DNA of 64,000 nt, taken from NCBI RefSeq assembly GCF_001676705.1, contig NZ_CP016170.1, positions 1,488,001 to 1,552,000 on the forward strand, read 5' to 3'. A model generated the notes under the pieces. The model did no database searches and was not told the origin of the DNA. It saw nothing but the letters and a program-made list of their open reading frames with translations. Below are positions 25,487 through 33,005 of the stretch, piece after piece. The translations under genes and the position numbers were made by a program. Positions within the stretch are counted from its first letter, which is position 1. Every line of letters begins with the position of its first letter. The DNA comes from Bordetella bronchialis (GTDB lineage Bacteria; Pseudomonadota; Gammaproteobacteria; Burkholderiales; Burkholderiaceae_B).

Positions 25487-26065
25487 ATGCTCAGGGTGAT
25501 GCTGATCAGGGATGGCGAAGGACGCGTGGCCGAGCTGCGGAACACGCTGGAGCAGGGCGGCGTGCAGATCGTCGCGGAAGTCCTGCCGGCGGCCGATCTG
25601 TCCGCGCTGATCGCGCGCCACGCGCCGGACGTCGTCCTGATCGACACCGACGCGCCATCGCGCGACACGCTGGAAGGCGTCTGCGTCGCCAGTGCGCACG
25701 GCGACCGTCCCGTCGTCATGTTCACCGAGAGCAATGACCGCCAGACCATGCGCGCCGCCTTGCAGGCCGGCGTGGCGGCCTATGTGGTGGGCGAGGTGCC
25801 CGCTTCCCGCATCCGCAGCCTGCTCGACGTCGCCATCGAGCGCTACGCCGTCGATCGCGCGCGCCGCGAGGAACTGACCGAGGCCCGGCAGCGGCTGGCC
25901 GAGCGCCAGTGGGTGGAAAAAGCCAAGGGCCTGCTGATGTCGCTGCGCGGCGTCTCGGAAGAAGAGGCCTACCGCATGCTGCGCGAGCACGCGATGAAGA
26001 GCCAGCGCCGCATCGGCGAGGTGGCGCGCGCGATGGTGGAAGCCGCGGGCTGGCTGAAGAGCTGA
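25487..26065 (+). CDS. nasT: NasT-like response regulator with ANTAR RNA-binding domain
   Basis: The protein has 192 residues from the ATG at 25487, with GAGGAA upstream. Residues 1-115 are a receiver-like domain; VVLIDTDAP keeps an aspartate at position 53 but the early acidic pair is reduced (LIRDGEG). A helix (REELTEARQRLAERQ) leads to the ANTAR domain at about 130-190: VEKAKGLLMSLRGVSEEEAYRMLREHAMKSQRRIGEVARAMVEAA. Such proteins bind paired hexaloop RNA hairpins and prevent termination. In known systems NasS holds NasT inactive until nitrate is sensed. It is divergent from nrtA, whose leader carries the matching target. Confidence 0.92.
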   Translation: MLRVMLIRDGEGRVAELRNTLEQGGVQIVAEVLPAADLSALIARHAPDVVLIDTDAPSRDTLEGVCVASAHGDRPVVMFTESNDRQTMRAALQAGVAAYVVGEVPASRIRSLLDVAIERYAVDRARREELTEARQRLAERQWVEKAKGLLMSLRGVSEEEAYRMLREHAMKSQRRIGEVARAMVEAAGWLKS

Positions 26066-26083
26066 GCCGCGGCCCGGATAGCG

Positions 26084-27541
26084 CTACAGATAAGGCGTTG
26101 CCAGCCAGATCACCTTGTTGCGCAGCCGCTTCAGGAAGGGCGCGCCGCGCAGCAGGTCCAGGGTCTGGGGGACCGCGCTCGCGATGGTGGCGTCGATGCG
26201 CCGCCCGATGGCTTGCGCCGTGGCGCGGTCGTAGATCTCGGTATCCAGTTCGAAGTTCAGCCGCAGGCTGCGCGGGTCCAGGTTGGACGAACCCGCGTAC
26301 GACCAGGCATCGTCCACCGTCATCAGCTTGGAGTGATCGAACATGCCGGTGGTGCGCCACACCCGGCAGCCCCAGCGTATGACCTGGTCCAGCTGCGCCG
26401 TCATGGCGTAGTCGACCAGCCGCAGGTTGTTCTTGCCGGGGATCACGATATCCACGCGCACGCCGCGGCGGGCGGCCGTCGCCAGGGCGCCGATCAGCGT
26501 CTGGTCCGGCAGGAAGTAGGGCGACTGGATGCGCACATGCTTCTGGGCCACCGCCAGCGCGCCCAGCAGCATATTGTGCGTGCTGCCCAGCGAGCGGTCC
26601 GGCCCCGAGGGCACGCAGCGCACCGCGACGTTGCCGGCCATGGCGCTGGCCGCATGGTTGAACCACAAGCTGCCCGCCAGCGACTCGCCGGTGGTGAAGT
26701 CCCAATCATGGGCGAACACGGACAGCAGCTGGGTCACGACCGGCCCTTCGAAGCGGAAATGCGTGTCGCGGTTGGTGTTCTCGCGCGCCAGGGCACTGAC
26801 GAAGGCCGCACGGATGTTCATGCCGCCGGAGAACCCGACCCGGCCGTCCACCACCAGTATCTTGCGGTGGCTGCGCAGGTTGGCGTAGGGCATGCGCAGC
26901 ACGCCCAGGGGATTGGTCATGAAGCGCGCGGTCCGCACGCCGCCTTTTTTCAGTGTCCCGATGATGGGCGGACGCGAATAATGCGAGCCCACCGCGTCGA
27001 TCAGCACCCGTACCTGTACACCGCGTGCGCGCGCTTCGATCAGCGCCTGCGCCATCTCCCGGCCTATGGGGTCGTTGTCGAAGATGTAGCTTTGCAGCGC
27101 CACGGTATAGCGCGCCTGGCGGATCGCCTGCAGCATCGCGGGATAGGCCTCGTCGCCGCCATCGAGCAATTGCACCGAGTTGCCGCCCAGCAGCTGGAAG
27201 TGGCTGACCTTGTCGGCCAGGGTTTTCAATGAGGCGAATTGCGGCGCGGAGAGCGGCACGACGTCCGGTTCGGCGGCGGCGGGTTCCCGTGCATAGGCCA
27301 CCATGGCGTCGTCGCGCAGCTGCGAAACCCGGGTGATGCGGATACGGTTGACGCCGGCCACGAAGTAGGCGGCGGCGCCCAGCAAGGGTGAAAACAGCGT
27401 GATGCCGACCCAGCCGATGGCGGCCCGTACGTCGTTCTTGGTCATGGCGGCATGGACGGCGGCGCCGGCCCCCGCCACCAGGCTGACCGTGAAAACGATA
27501 TGTGGCCAATAGGCTTCCAGTATCTGATGCAGTTCGCGCAT
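26084..27541 (-). CDS. cls: Cardiolipin synthase (phospholipase D family)
   Basis: The protein has 485 residues from the ATG at 27541 (MRELHQILEAYWP). Two N-terminal membrane helices (HIVFTVSLVAGAGAAVHAAM and IGWVGITLFSPLLGAAAYFVAG) form the PLDc_N region. Both catalytic HKD motifs are intact: RSHRKILVVDGRVGFSGGMN and FDHSKLMTVDDAWSYAGSSN. The enzyme condenses two phosphatidylglycerols, or PG with PE, into cardiolipin. Its stop is 18 nt from the convergent nasT stop. Confidence 0.94.
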   Translation of the reverse strand: MRELHQILEAYWPHIVFTVSLVAGAGAAVHAAMTKNDVRAAIGWVGITLFSPLLGAAAYFVAGVNRIRITRVSQLRDDAMVAYAREPAAAEPDVVPLSAPQFASLKTLADKVSHFQLLGGNSVQLLDGGDEAYPAMLQAIRQARYTVALQSYIFDNDPIGREMAQALIEARARGVQVRVLIDAVGSHYSRPPIIGTLKKGGVRTARFMTNPLGVLRMPYANLRSHRKILVVDGRVGFSGGMNIRAAFVSALARENTNRDTHFRFEGPVVTQLLSVFAHDWDFTTGESLAGSLWFNHAASAMAGNVAVRCVPSGPDRSLGSTHNMLLGALAVAQKHVRIQSPYFLPDQTLIGALATAARRGVRVDIVIPGKNNLRLVDYAMTAQLDQVIRWGCRVWRTTGMFDHSKLMTVDDAWSYAGSSNLDPRSLRLNFELDTEIYDRATAQAIGRRIDATIASAVPQTLDLLRGAPFLKRLRNKVIWLATPYL

Positions 27542-27744
27542 GGATTCCAGGTATTCGCTGCCGGGCGAGTTGCGAAAGGCGTTGCGCCGGCGCGGCCGTG
27601 GCCGGCCAGCTCCGCAGGATACCAAGCCGGCGCGGCCTGCTGTGCCGGAAAGAGGCGGAACGGCGGCGGTCGGGGCGCGGAGTGTGGCGCTTTCGGCACG
27701 GTGGGCAGCGGCGGGCGTGGCCTGGAACCGCCGGTCGGGGTGGC

Positions 27745-27775
27745 TTGAAATGCCCCCCGGAAAGCATGCTAGAAT
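27745..27775 (+). promoter_or_regulatory. Candidate promoter of tRNA-His
   Basis: TTGAAA at 27745-27750 and GCTAGAAT (extended -10 TAGAAT at 27770-27775) precede the tRNA. The spacer is 19 bases, longer than ideal. The -10 lies about 17 nt before the mature 5' end. Confidence 0.5.
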
Positions 27776-27791
27776 CTCGTCTCTTTGCTGC

Positions 27792-27868
27792 GGTGGCTGT
27801 AGCTCAGTTGGTAGAGTCCCGGATTGTGATTCCGGTTGTCGTGGGTTCGAGTCCCATCAGCCACCCCA
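27792..27868 (+). tRNA. tRNA-His (anticodon GTG)
   Basis: A full cloverleaf can be drawn. The acceptor stem is GTGGCTG/CAGCCAC, the D arm contains AGCTCAGTTGGTAGAG, the anticodon stem CCGGA/TCCGG encloses TTGTGAT with anticodon GTG at 27826-27828, and the T arm is GTGGGTTCGAGTCCCAT. The 3' CCA is encoded (27866-27868). The base before the acceptor stem (27792) is G and pairs with discriminator C at 27865, the G-1:C73 pair diagnostic of tRNA-His. Confidence 0.97.
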
Positions 27869-27886
27869 AAAAAATCTTCAAGGACA

Positions 27887-27917
27887 GGCGCTTACGGTTT
27901 TCCGTAGCGCCTTTTCT
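27887..27917 (+). terminator. Rho-independent terminator after tRNA-His
   Basis: The stem GGCGCTTACGG / CCGTAGCGCC (one bulged T) with a TTTT loop is followed by TTTTCTT. It ends the tRNA transcript about 20 nt past the CCA. Confidence 0.85.
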
Positions 27918-27951
27918 TATTTGCGGTCCGAAATGGGAGCAGAGGCGGGGG

Positions 27952-27990
27952 AGCAGAAATCCGGAACAGAAACCCGGAGCAGAAACCCGG
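27952..27990. repeat. Three-unit 13-bp tandem repeat in a non-coding stretch
   Basis: The units are agcagaaatccgg, aacagaaacccgg and agcagaaacccgg. They lie in a 308-nt stretch (27918-28225) between the tRNA terminator and the next gene in which I see no gene. The flanks gctccc and gggagc around the block are complementary, so the region may fold as a larger hairpin. Confidence 0.7.
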
Positions 27991-28225
27991 TTTCGGAACG
28001 CTCCCATGGCTGAAGCCGGGGCGCGGCCATTGCCCGGTCCGGGCTGGCAAAGATACCGGTATGCCTCGGTTGCCCGCCCGGGATCGCGCACGTGCCCAGC
28101 TTGCCTTGGCGGAAATTGCCCGCAGCTTGGCTTGAATCGCCCGCAGGTACCGGTATCGCAGGCGCGGTGGCGAATTCATAATCTTTCCGACCAAGAGATC
28201 TGTCGGCGAGACCACGCAAGGCATC

Positions 28226-28714
28226 ATGAATTCGCAGCTCCAAACTGAAGCAATCTCCCGCAAGGATCGCCGGTGTGCTGCCGGTCTGCGGGCCACCCGC
28301 GTGCGGGTCACCCGTCTGCGGGCCACCCTCTCGGCGCTTGCTTTCCTTGCAGGGAGCGCGCCGGCCCTTACAGCCCCCGTCCTTGCGGGTTCGACGGACC
28401 TTTCCGCACAGAATGGCACCGTTACCCCGGACGACTATTTCCATACCGGCGCCGGATCCCGCTACCTGCGGCGTGCGGACTCCGAGCTGGTCGTGCAGGT
28501 GCTGCGCGGCAACCTCGCGGTTCTAATGGGATCAGGCGGCAACATCACCGTGCTGTCCGGCAAGGACGGGATGCTCCTGGTCGACGCCGGCATCGGCAAG
28601 TCGCTGGACGAGATCGTGGCCGCCAGGCCCACGGCGCCCTTCGATGCCCAATGGGGAAATTTTGTCTTCAACGGCGACCAGTTCACCAGGATGGTCTACG
28701 CCGGCCCGCGATAA
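28226..28714 (+). pseudogene. Internally deleted MBL-fold metallohydrolase
   Basis: The reading frame encodes 162 residues. Its first part (signal-like N-terminus, DYFHTGAGSRYLRRAD, LVVQVLRGNLAVLMGSGGNITVLSGKDGMLLVDAGIG) is the start of an exported metallo-beta-lactamase-fold hydrolase of roughly 330 residues. The end (KSLDEIVAARPTAPFDAQWGNFVFNGDQFTRMVYAG) is what I recall as the extreme C-terminus of the same family. The HxHxDH motif and everything between is missing, so no metal site remains. The junction at DAGIG/GKSLDE is in frame. It is probably a remnant of an in-frame deletion; an unexpected function of the short product cannot be excluded. Confidence 0.7.
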
Positions 28715-28828
28715 CGAACACCTTAGGCGGGGCGGTAACGAAGGCCCATGCGTCCATGGCCGGCTATCCAAACGGATGCGAGAAGGCGCCCCGCACCGAT
28801 CTCTCAACTTGCGTGAAAGGTAAGCTTC

Positions 28829-29365
28829 ATGGCTCGTCTCCACACCATTGCATTGTCCGAGGCCTCCGGCCGCGCCGCCGAACTGTTCGCGACGGTCAAG
28901 AGCGCCGCAGGCAAGGTCCCCAATTCCTATCTGGGCATCGGCGGTAACAGTCCCGTCGCGCTGGAAGCAGTCTTGGGCCTTGAAGCCGCGCTGAAGAAAA
29001 GCAGCCTGAGCCCGATGGACATCGAGATCGTCAAGCTTGTCGTCAGTAGGGCGACCGGTTGCGATTACTGCCTGGCCGCACATACGTTGCTAGGCAAAAA
29101 ACTGGGCCTGAGCCGGGAAGCCATTCTGGCGGTGCGCGACGCGCGGCCTTCCGGCGACCCTCGCAACGATGCCTTGGCCACATTCACCCATCACGTCATT
29201 ACGAGCCGCGGCATCGTTGCGGCCGAGGTGCTTGCCGCAGTGAAAGCGGCCGGCGTGACCGACAGCCAGATCGTGGACGCGATGCTGGCGATCGCAAGCA
29301 TCACCCTTACCAACCTGTTCAACCGAGTGAACGATACCGTGCTCGATTTTCCGGCCGCCGATTGA
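28829..29365 (+). CDS. AhpD-like carboxymuconolactone decarboxylase-family protein
   Basis: The protein has 178 residues. It carries the AhpD active-site pattern C-x2-C-x3-H in SRATGCDYCLAAHTLLGKKLG, followed by GDPRNDALATFTHHVITSRG. Proteins of this type act as alkylhydroperoxidases or reductant carriers using the cysteine pair. It has AAGG upstream of the ATG. It follows the decayed metallohydrolase gene by 114 nt and precedes a GlxA-type regulator by 125 nt; the regulator may control it. Confidence 0.9.
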   Translation: MARLHTIALSEASGRAAELFATVKSAAGKVPNSYLGIGGNSPVALEAVLGLEAALKKSSLSPMDIEIVKLVVSRATGCDYCLAAHTLLGKKLGLSREAILAVRDARPSGDPRNDALATFTHHVITSRGIVAAEVLAAVKAAGVTDSQIVDAMLAIASITLTNLFNRVNDTVLDFPAAD

Positions 29366-29490
29366 TTCCATGAACCTCATGGCGAGGTTCCAAGCCAGCA
29401 TGGGTGACCCGGAAGGCGGGCAAGCGGTAGCGTGATTCTGGCGGGGCCATTCTTGAGGTAAAACGATTCCTGGATACTTCGAGATAGGCC

Positions 29491-30456
29491 ATGGCTTCGG
29501 TAGCGGTTGTTGTCTTCGATGGCGTTCAGTCCCTGGACGTATCAGGTCCGCTCGACGTCTTCGCCGAGGCCAATCGCCTATTGCCGCCCGAGGCGGCCTA
29601 CGAGCTGCAGACCATCAGTATCGATGGTCCCGCGGTCACCTGCACAAACTCCATGAGTCTGACGGCCACCGCCATCTGGACGCGGCCGGACTTCAAGGCC
29701 GACATATTGCTGGTGGCCGGGGGACGCGGGTTGTCCACGCGGCAGTTCGACGAAGCGGTCTACGCCTGGCTGCGAGGCGCGTGTGCCCGCGCCAGGCGTT
29801 ACGGATCGATCTGCAACGGCGCGCTGATCTTCGCCAAAGCCGGTATGTTGAAAGGCCGCACCGTGACCACGCACTGGGATTCCGTGGAGGCGTTGATCTC
29901 GACATGCCCGGGCTGTTTCGTGGAGCCGGATCGCATCTATGTCCAGGACGGACCTTTGTACACATCGGCGGGTGTTTCCGCCGGCATCGATCTGGCCCTG
30001 CACATGTTGCGCCAGGATCAGGGCGCGGAAATCGCACTTAGCGTGGCCAAGCGTCTGGTCGTCGTCATGCAGCGCACGGGCGGGCAGTCACAGTTCAGCC
30101 CGTATCTGAACGCGCCCGCGGATTCGGCTTCCCCGGTCGCGGATGCGCAGCGCTATGTCCTCGCCAACCTGCGCCGGCCCCTCACGGTGTCCGAACTGGC
30201 CGCTGTGGCCAGGATGAGCGTGAGAAGCTTTTCGCGGGCATTCGCGAAGGAAGCGGGCCTGACTCCCGCCGAGTTCGTGCAAAGGGCCAGAGTCGACGCG
30301 GCGCGATGCCTGCTGGAAAACGGCGATGCGCCCATCAAGACCATTGCCTACGAATGTGGTTTCGGCGACGCCCACCGCATGCGTAACGCGTTCCTTCGCT
30401 CGGTCGGCGTCAGTCCCCAGCATTACCGGCTGTCGTTCAATCAACAGGGGAGGTGA
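29491..30456 (+). CDS. GlxA-type transcriptional regulator (DJ-1/PfpI domain plus AraC HTH)
   Basis: The protein has 321 residues. Residues 1-190 form a DJ-1/PfpI-like amidotransferase fold (VAVVVFDGVQSLDVSGPLDVFAEAN, LLVAGGRG, YGSICNGALIFAKAG with the nucleophile-elbow cysteine). Residues 220-315 are an AraC-type double HTH (RPLTVSELAAVARMSVRSFSRAFAKEAGLTPAEFV, then IKTIAYECGFGDAHRMRNAFLRSVGVSPQHYR). Such regulators sense small molecules and usually activate neighbouring catabolic or detoxification genes. Here the likely targets are the AhpD-like gene and what was once the metallohydrolase gene. Confidence 0.93.
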   Translation: MASVAVVVFDGVQSLDVSGPLDVFAEANRLLPPEAAYELQTISIDGPAVTCTNSMSLTATAIWTRPDFKADILLVAGGRGLSTRQFDEAVYAWLRGACARARRYGSICNGALIFAKAGMLKGRTVTTHWDSVEALISTCPGCFVEPDRIYVQDGPLYTSAGVSAGIDLALHMLRQDQGAEIALSVAKRLVVVMQRTGGQSQFSPYLNAPADSASPVADAQRYVLANLRRPLTVSELAAVARMSVRSFSRAFAKEAGLTPAEFVQRARVDAARCLLENGDAPIKTIAYECGFGDAHRMRNAFLRSVGVSPQHYRLSFNQQGR

Positions 30457-30504
30457 CTGCCCTCAGGGCGATCGCCACGGCGTTTGCTTGCGATCAGTCG
30501 CCGC

Positions 30505-30687
30505 TCAACGCCCCGTCGCCGGATAGTTCGGTCCCGGCCCCCACCCTCGGTCGCTGGCCCACGGGTTCACGGCGCCGGGGTGGGGCGGGCCGGGATGATC
30601 GAATCGTCCGTCGTTGGCGCATCCGGCCAGCATGGCGCCCAGCACGCATGCGGCGGCCAGGGAAATAACGCGTTTCGGGAAATTCAT
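30505..30687 (-). CDS. Small lipoprotein of unknown function
   Basis: The protein has 60 residues. The ATG at 30687 has a strong GGAGG six to ten bases upstream. A short signal peptide (MNFPKRVISLAAACVLGAML) ends in the lipobox LAGC, so cleavage and lipidation at Cys23 are expected. The remaining 37 residues are Pro/Gly-rich (HPGPPHPGAVNPW, GWGPGPNYPATGR) with no fold I recognise. It probably sits in the outer membrane. Confidence 0.75.
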   Translation of the reverse strand: MNFPKRVISLAAACVLGAMLAGCANDGRFDHPGPPHPGAVNPWASDRGWGPGPNYPATGR

Positions 30688-30734
30688 GGTGACCTCCGAA
30701 TCCTCGGGACTGCTGATCCGCCTTGCGCGTGGCG

Positions 30735-30917
30735 CTATCGCGTGGGGAGCGCGGCCGGAGGCCCGCTGGGGCTGCGTACCTGGGCGAGCGGATCACCGGA
30801 GTTTACCGCCGCCGCCTTTACCGGACCATCGAGGCGCCTGGGGCGCCACGGCGGCGAACAGCAAGCCGAATACCGGCGCCGCCAGCAAGGCCAGCCCAGC
30901 CACTTTTGCATATCCAT
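30735..30917 (-). CDS. Possible short membrane peptide, frame uncertain
   Basis: A strong GGGGGAG ribosome site precedes ATGs at 30917 and 30911, so translation seems likely. The frame from these ATGs (MDMQKW...) gives 60 Arg/Pro-rich residues without a fold. One base over, the same DNA encodes a good hydrophobic helix (AGLALLAAPVFGLLFAAVAP) followed by a glycine-rich tail. This suggests either that the true gene is frameshifted just after MDMQK or that the start is spurious. The remainder of 30918-31023 shows no gene. Confidence 0.25.
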   Translation of the reverse strand: MDMQKWLGWPCWRRRYSACCSPPWRPRRLDGPVKAAAVNSGDPLAQVRSPSGPPAALPTR

Positions 30918-31023
30918 GCGCTCCCCCGGAACAGGTAGGCTGGGCATAGGAAAGGCGCGGGGCCTGAGCCGCTGCAAGGCATGGCGGCCACGGCGGACTT
31001 CGCCTGGAATGCCCGCGACGATA

Positions 31024-31043
31024 TACTGTACTTTCATACAGTA
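31024..31043. promoter_or_regulatory. LexA (SOS) box upstream of fan1
   Basis: The palindrome tactgtactttcatacagta contains CTGT-N8-ACAG exactly and extends to TACTGT/ACAGTA. It ends seven bases before the fan1 start codon, so LexA bound here would block transcription or the initiation region. This places the nuclease-helicase operon under DNA-damage control. Confidence 0.85.
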
Positions 31044-31049
31044 TCAGCC

Positions 31050-33005
31050 ATGTCCGCCACTTCCCTTGCCCAGCGCCCGCCGAGCGACCCGGTCTTACCG
31101 CCATCGACGCCGGCGGTCCCGCTCTCCACCCCCCACGTCGCCGTCGCGGCTGTGCCCGCGGCGCTACCCAGGCTGCCGGGACCGCCCGCGGACAGACGGT
31201 TCTACTACCTGCACAATTTCCAGTTCGCGCTGGACTGGATTCTTGCGCGGTATGACGACCTTCTCGATATCGCGGAGCGGGATTTCATCGCGCGTTTCCC
31301 GCTGCTGCCGCTGGCTGCCCGTGCGCTGCTCGTGCGCCTGCTGATGCGCAAAGGCCCGGTCTTCCGCATGGACGGGCTTGTGTACACGGAAATCGGCTGC
31401 GTGCGAACCGCCGCGCGACCGCTGCTGGACCTGGGCTGGCTCGATCCCGATCCGGTGCTCACGCTGGACCAGGTCTTCCATCTTCTGAAACGCGCGGAGC
31501 TACCCGGATTCTTCCACGCGATCGATGCCCGGATCCCGGCCCGCGCCACCAAGACGAGCTGGATGGATGGCTTGCGGCCCCTGTGGCCGCGGGCGCATCG
31601 TTGGAGCGAGTGGAAGCGGGGAGGCGGCCTTCCCTCGCGGGAAGGCGCGTGGCGGGGCGCGGACGGCAGCGATCAAGAAGCCGCGACGCGGACGGCGGAT
31701 CTGGATGACCAGGCCTACGAACAAGCGCCGGCCTCCGGATATGCCGCTGAGAAGGCCCGCGAACACGCACCGGCCGTCTTCCACAGCGAAGACGACACCT
31801 GCGACGTCGTCGCGGTCGGCATCGCCGGCATGGTGGAGCGCTTCCGCCTGATGTTCTTCGGCAACCTGCGCCAGGCGTGGTCGGAGTTCGTGCTGGCGGA
31901 CCTGGGCATCTTCCGCTACGAAAACGTGGCGTTTCCCCTGGAAGCGCGGGCCTTCCAGGCGCGGGAGGATGTCGATACCTATCTGCGCCTGCACCGCCAG
32001 CGCGAAAGCTTCGAATCGGGCGAGCCCTGGGAAAACGTCTGGACCGCGGTGCACGCGGAAGCGCCGGCCAATCCGTGGCTGGCGCGGCGGCGCGACAAGC
32101 TGCTGTTCGCGCTGGGGCGCCATTGCGAAAGCCGGCAGGCCTGGCCGGAAGCGCAGCGCATCTATCGGTCATGCGGATATCCCGGAACGCGGCATCGCCT
32201 GGCGCGCGTGCTGGAGCACAGCGGCGATCATGCCGGTGCGATGGCGCTGGCGGAGCAAGCCCTGCTCAGCCCGGAAAACGAGGCGGAGACCCAATTGATG
32301 CAGCGCCTGCACGCCCGCGCCAGCCGCAGGCTGCAAGCCGTGCGCGAGCGTACCGGCCCGGCATGGACATCGCCGCCGCGGACCGACCTGCTGCTGGCGC
32401 GGCCGACGCCATTCCTGTCGGTGGAGCACGCGACGCGGGAGGCCTTGTCCCGGCCCGACGCGCCCGTGTTCTACGTAGAGAACACGCTGGTCACCGGCCT
32501 GTTCGGCCTGCTGTGCTGGCCGGCGGTTTTTCTTCCCGTGGCGGGCGCGTTCTTCCATCCCTACCAGCGCGGTCCCGCCGACCTGCATGGCCCGGACTTC
32601 GTCGAGTCCCGGCGCGCCGCCTTCCAGGAGTGCCTGGCGCGGCTGGACGACGGCACGCATAGGGCGGCCATCATGGACGTCTTCCATGCCAAGGCCGGCA
32701 TACAGTCGCCCTTCGTCTCCTGGCACGCGCTGGATGCCGATCTCCTGCGGCTCGCGCTGGACTGCGTGCCGGCCGCCCACATGAAGCGCTGGTTCCAGCG
32801 GGTGCTGGCGGATATCGGGAATCACTGCACGGGCTGGCCGGACCTGATCCAGTTCTGGCCGGGTGAACGCCGCTATGCCCTGATAGAGGTGAAAGGCCCG
32901 GGCGACAGGTTGCAGGACAACCAGCGGCGCACGCTGTCCTATCTGCTGGCGCATGGCATACCGGCCGGCGTGTGCCATGTGGCGTGGCGGGGGGCCGACG
33001 CATGA
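31050..33005 (+). CDS. fan1: FAN1-like VRR-NUC structure-specific nuclease
   Basis: The protein has 651 residues from the ATG at 31050, directly after a LexA box. The C-terminal VRR-NUC domain (about 593-645) has the catalytic arrangement GWPDLIQFWPGERRYALIEVKGPGDRLQDNQ: PD at 597-598 and ExK at 613-615. Before it, YYLHNFQFALDWILARYDDLLDIAERDFI and VFRMDGLVYTEIG match the N-terminal FAN1 region and ALGRHCESRQAWPEAQRIYRSC the TPR part. FAN1 enzymes cut flap and crosslink-containing DNA from the 5' side. The stop overlaps the next start as ATGA, so the two are translated together. A variable, charged insert lies at about residues 180-260. Confidence 0.9.
   Translation: MSATSLAQRPPSDPVLPPSTPAVPLSTPHVAVAAVPAALPRLPGPPADRRFYYLHNFQFALDWILARYDDLLDIAERDFIARFPLLPLAARALLVRLLMRKGPVFRMDGLVYTEIGCVRTAARPLLDLGWLDPDPVLTLDQVFHLLKRAELPGFFHAIDARIPARATKTSWMDGLRPLWPRAHRWSEWKRGGGLPSREGAWRGADGSDQEAATRTADLDDQAYEQAPASGYAAEKAREHAPAVFHSEDDTCDVVAVGIAGMVERFRLMFFGNLRQAWSEFVLADLGIFRYENVAFPLEARAFQAREDVDTYLRLHRQRESFESGEPWENVWTAVHAEAPANPWLARRRDKLLFALGRHCESRQAWPEAQRIYRSCGYPGTRHRLARVLEHSGDHAGAMALAEQALLSPENEAETQLMQRLHARASRRLQAVRERTGPAWTSPPRTDLLLARPTPFLSVEHATREALSRPDAPVFYVENTLVTGLFGLLCWPAVFLPVAGAFFHPYQRGPADLHGPDFVESRRAAFQECLARLDDGTHRAAIMDVFHAKAGIQSPFVSWHALDADLLRLALDCVPAAHMKRWFQRVLADIGNHCTGWPDLIQFWPGERRYALIEVKGPGDRLQDNQRRTLSYLLAHGIPAGVCHVAWRGADA

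Noticed and set aside
27792..31000. Genomic island integrated at tRNA-His
   Set aside because: No integrase was seen, and I found no copy of the tRNA 3' end downstream by eye. The decayed MBL gene alone is not enough evidence.
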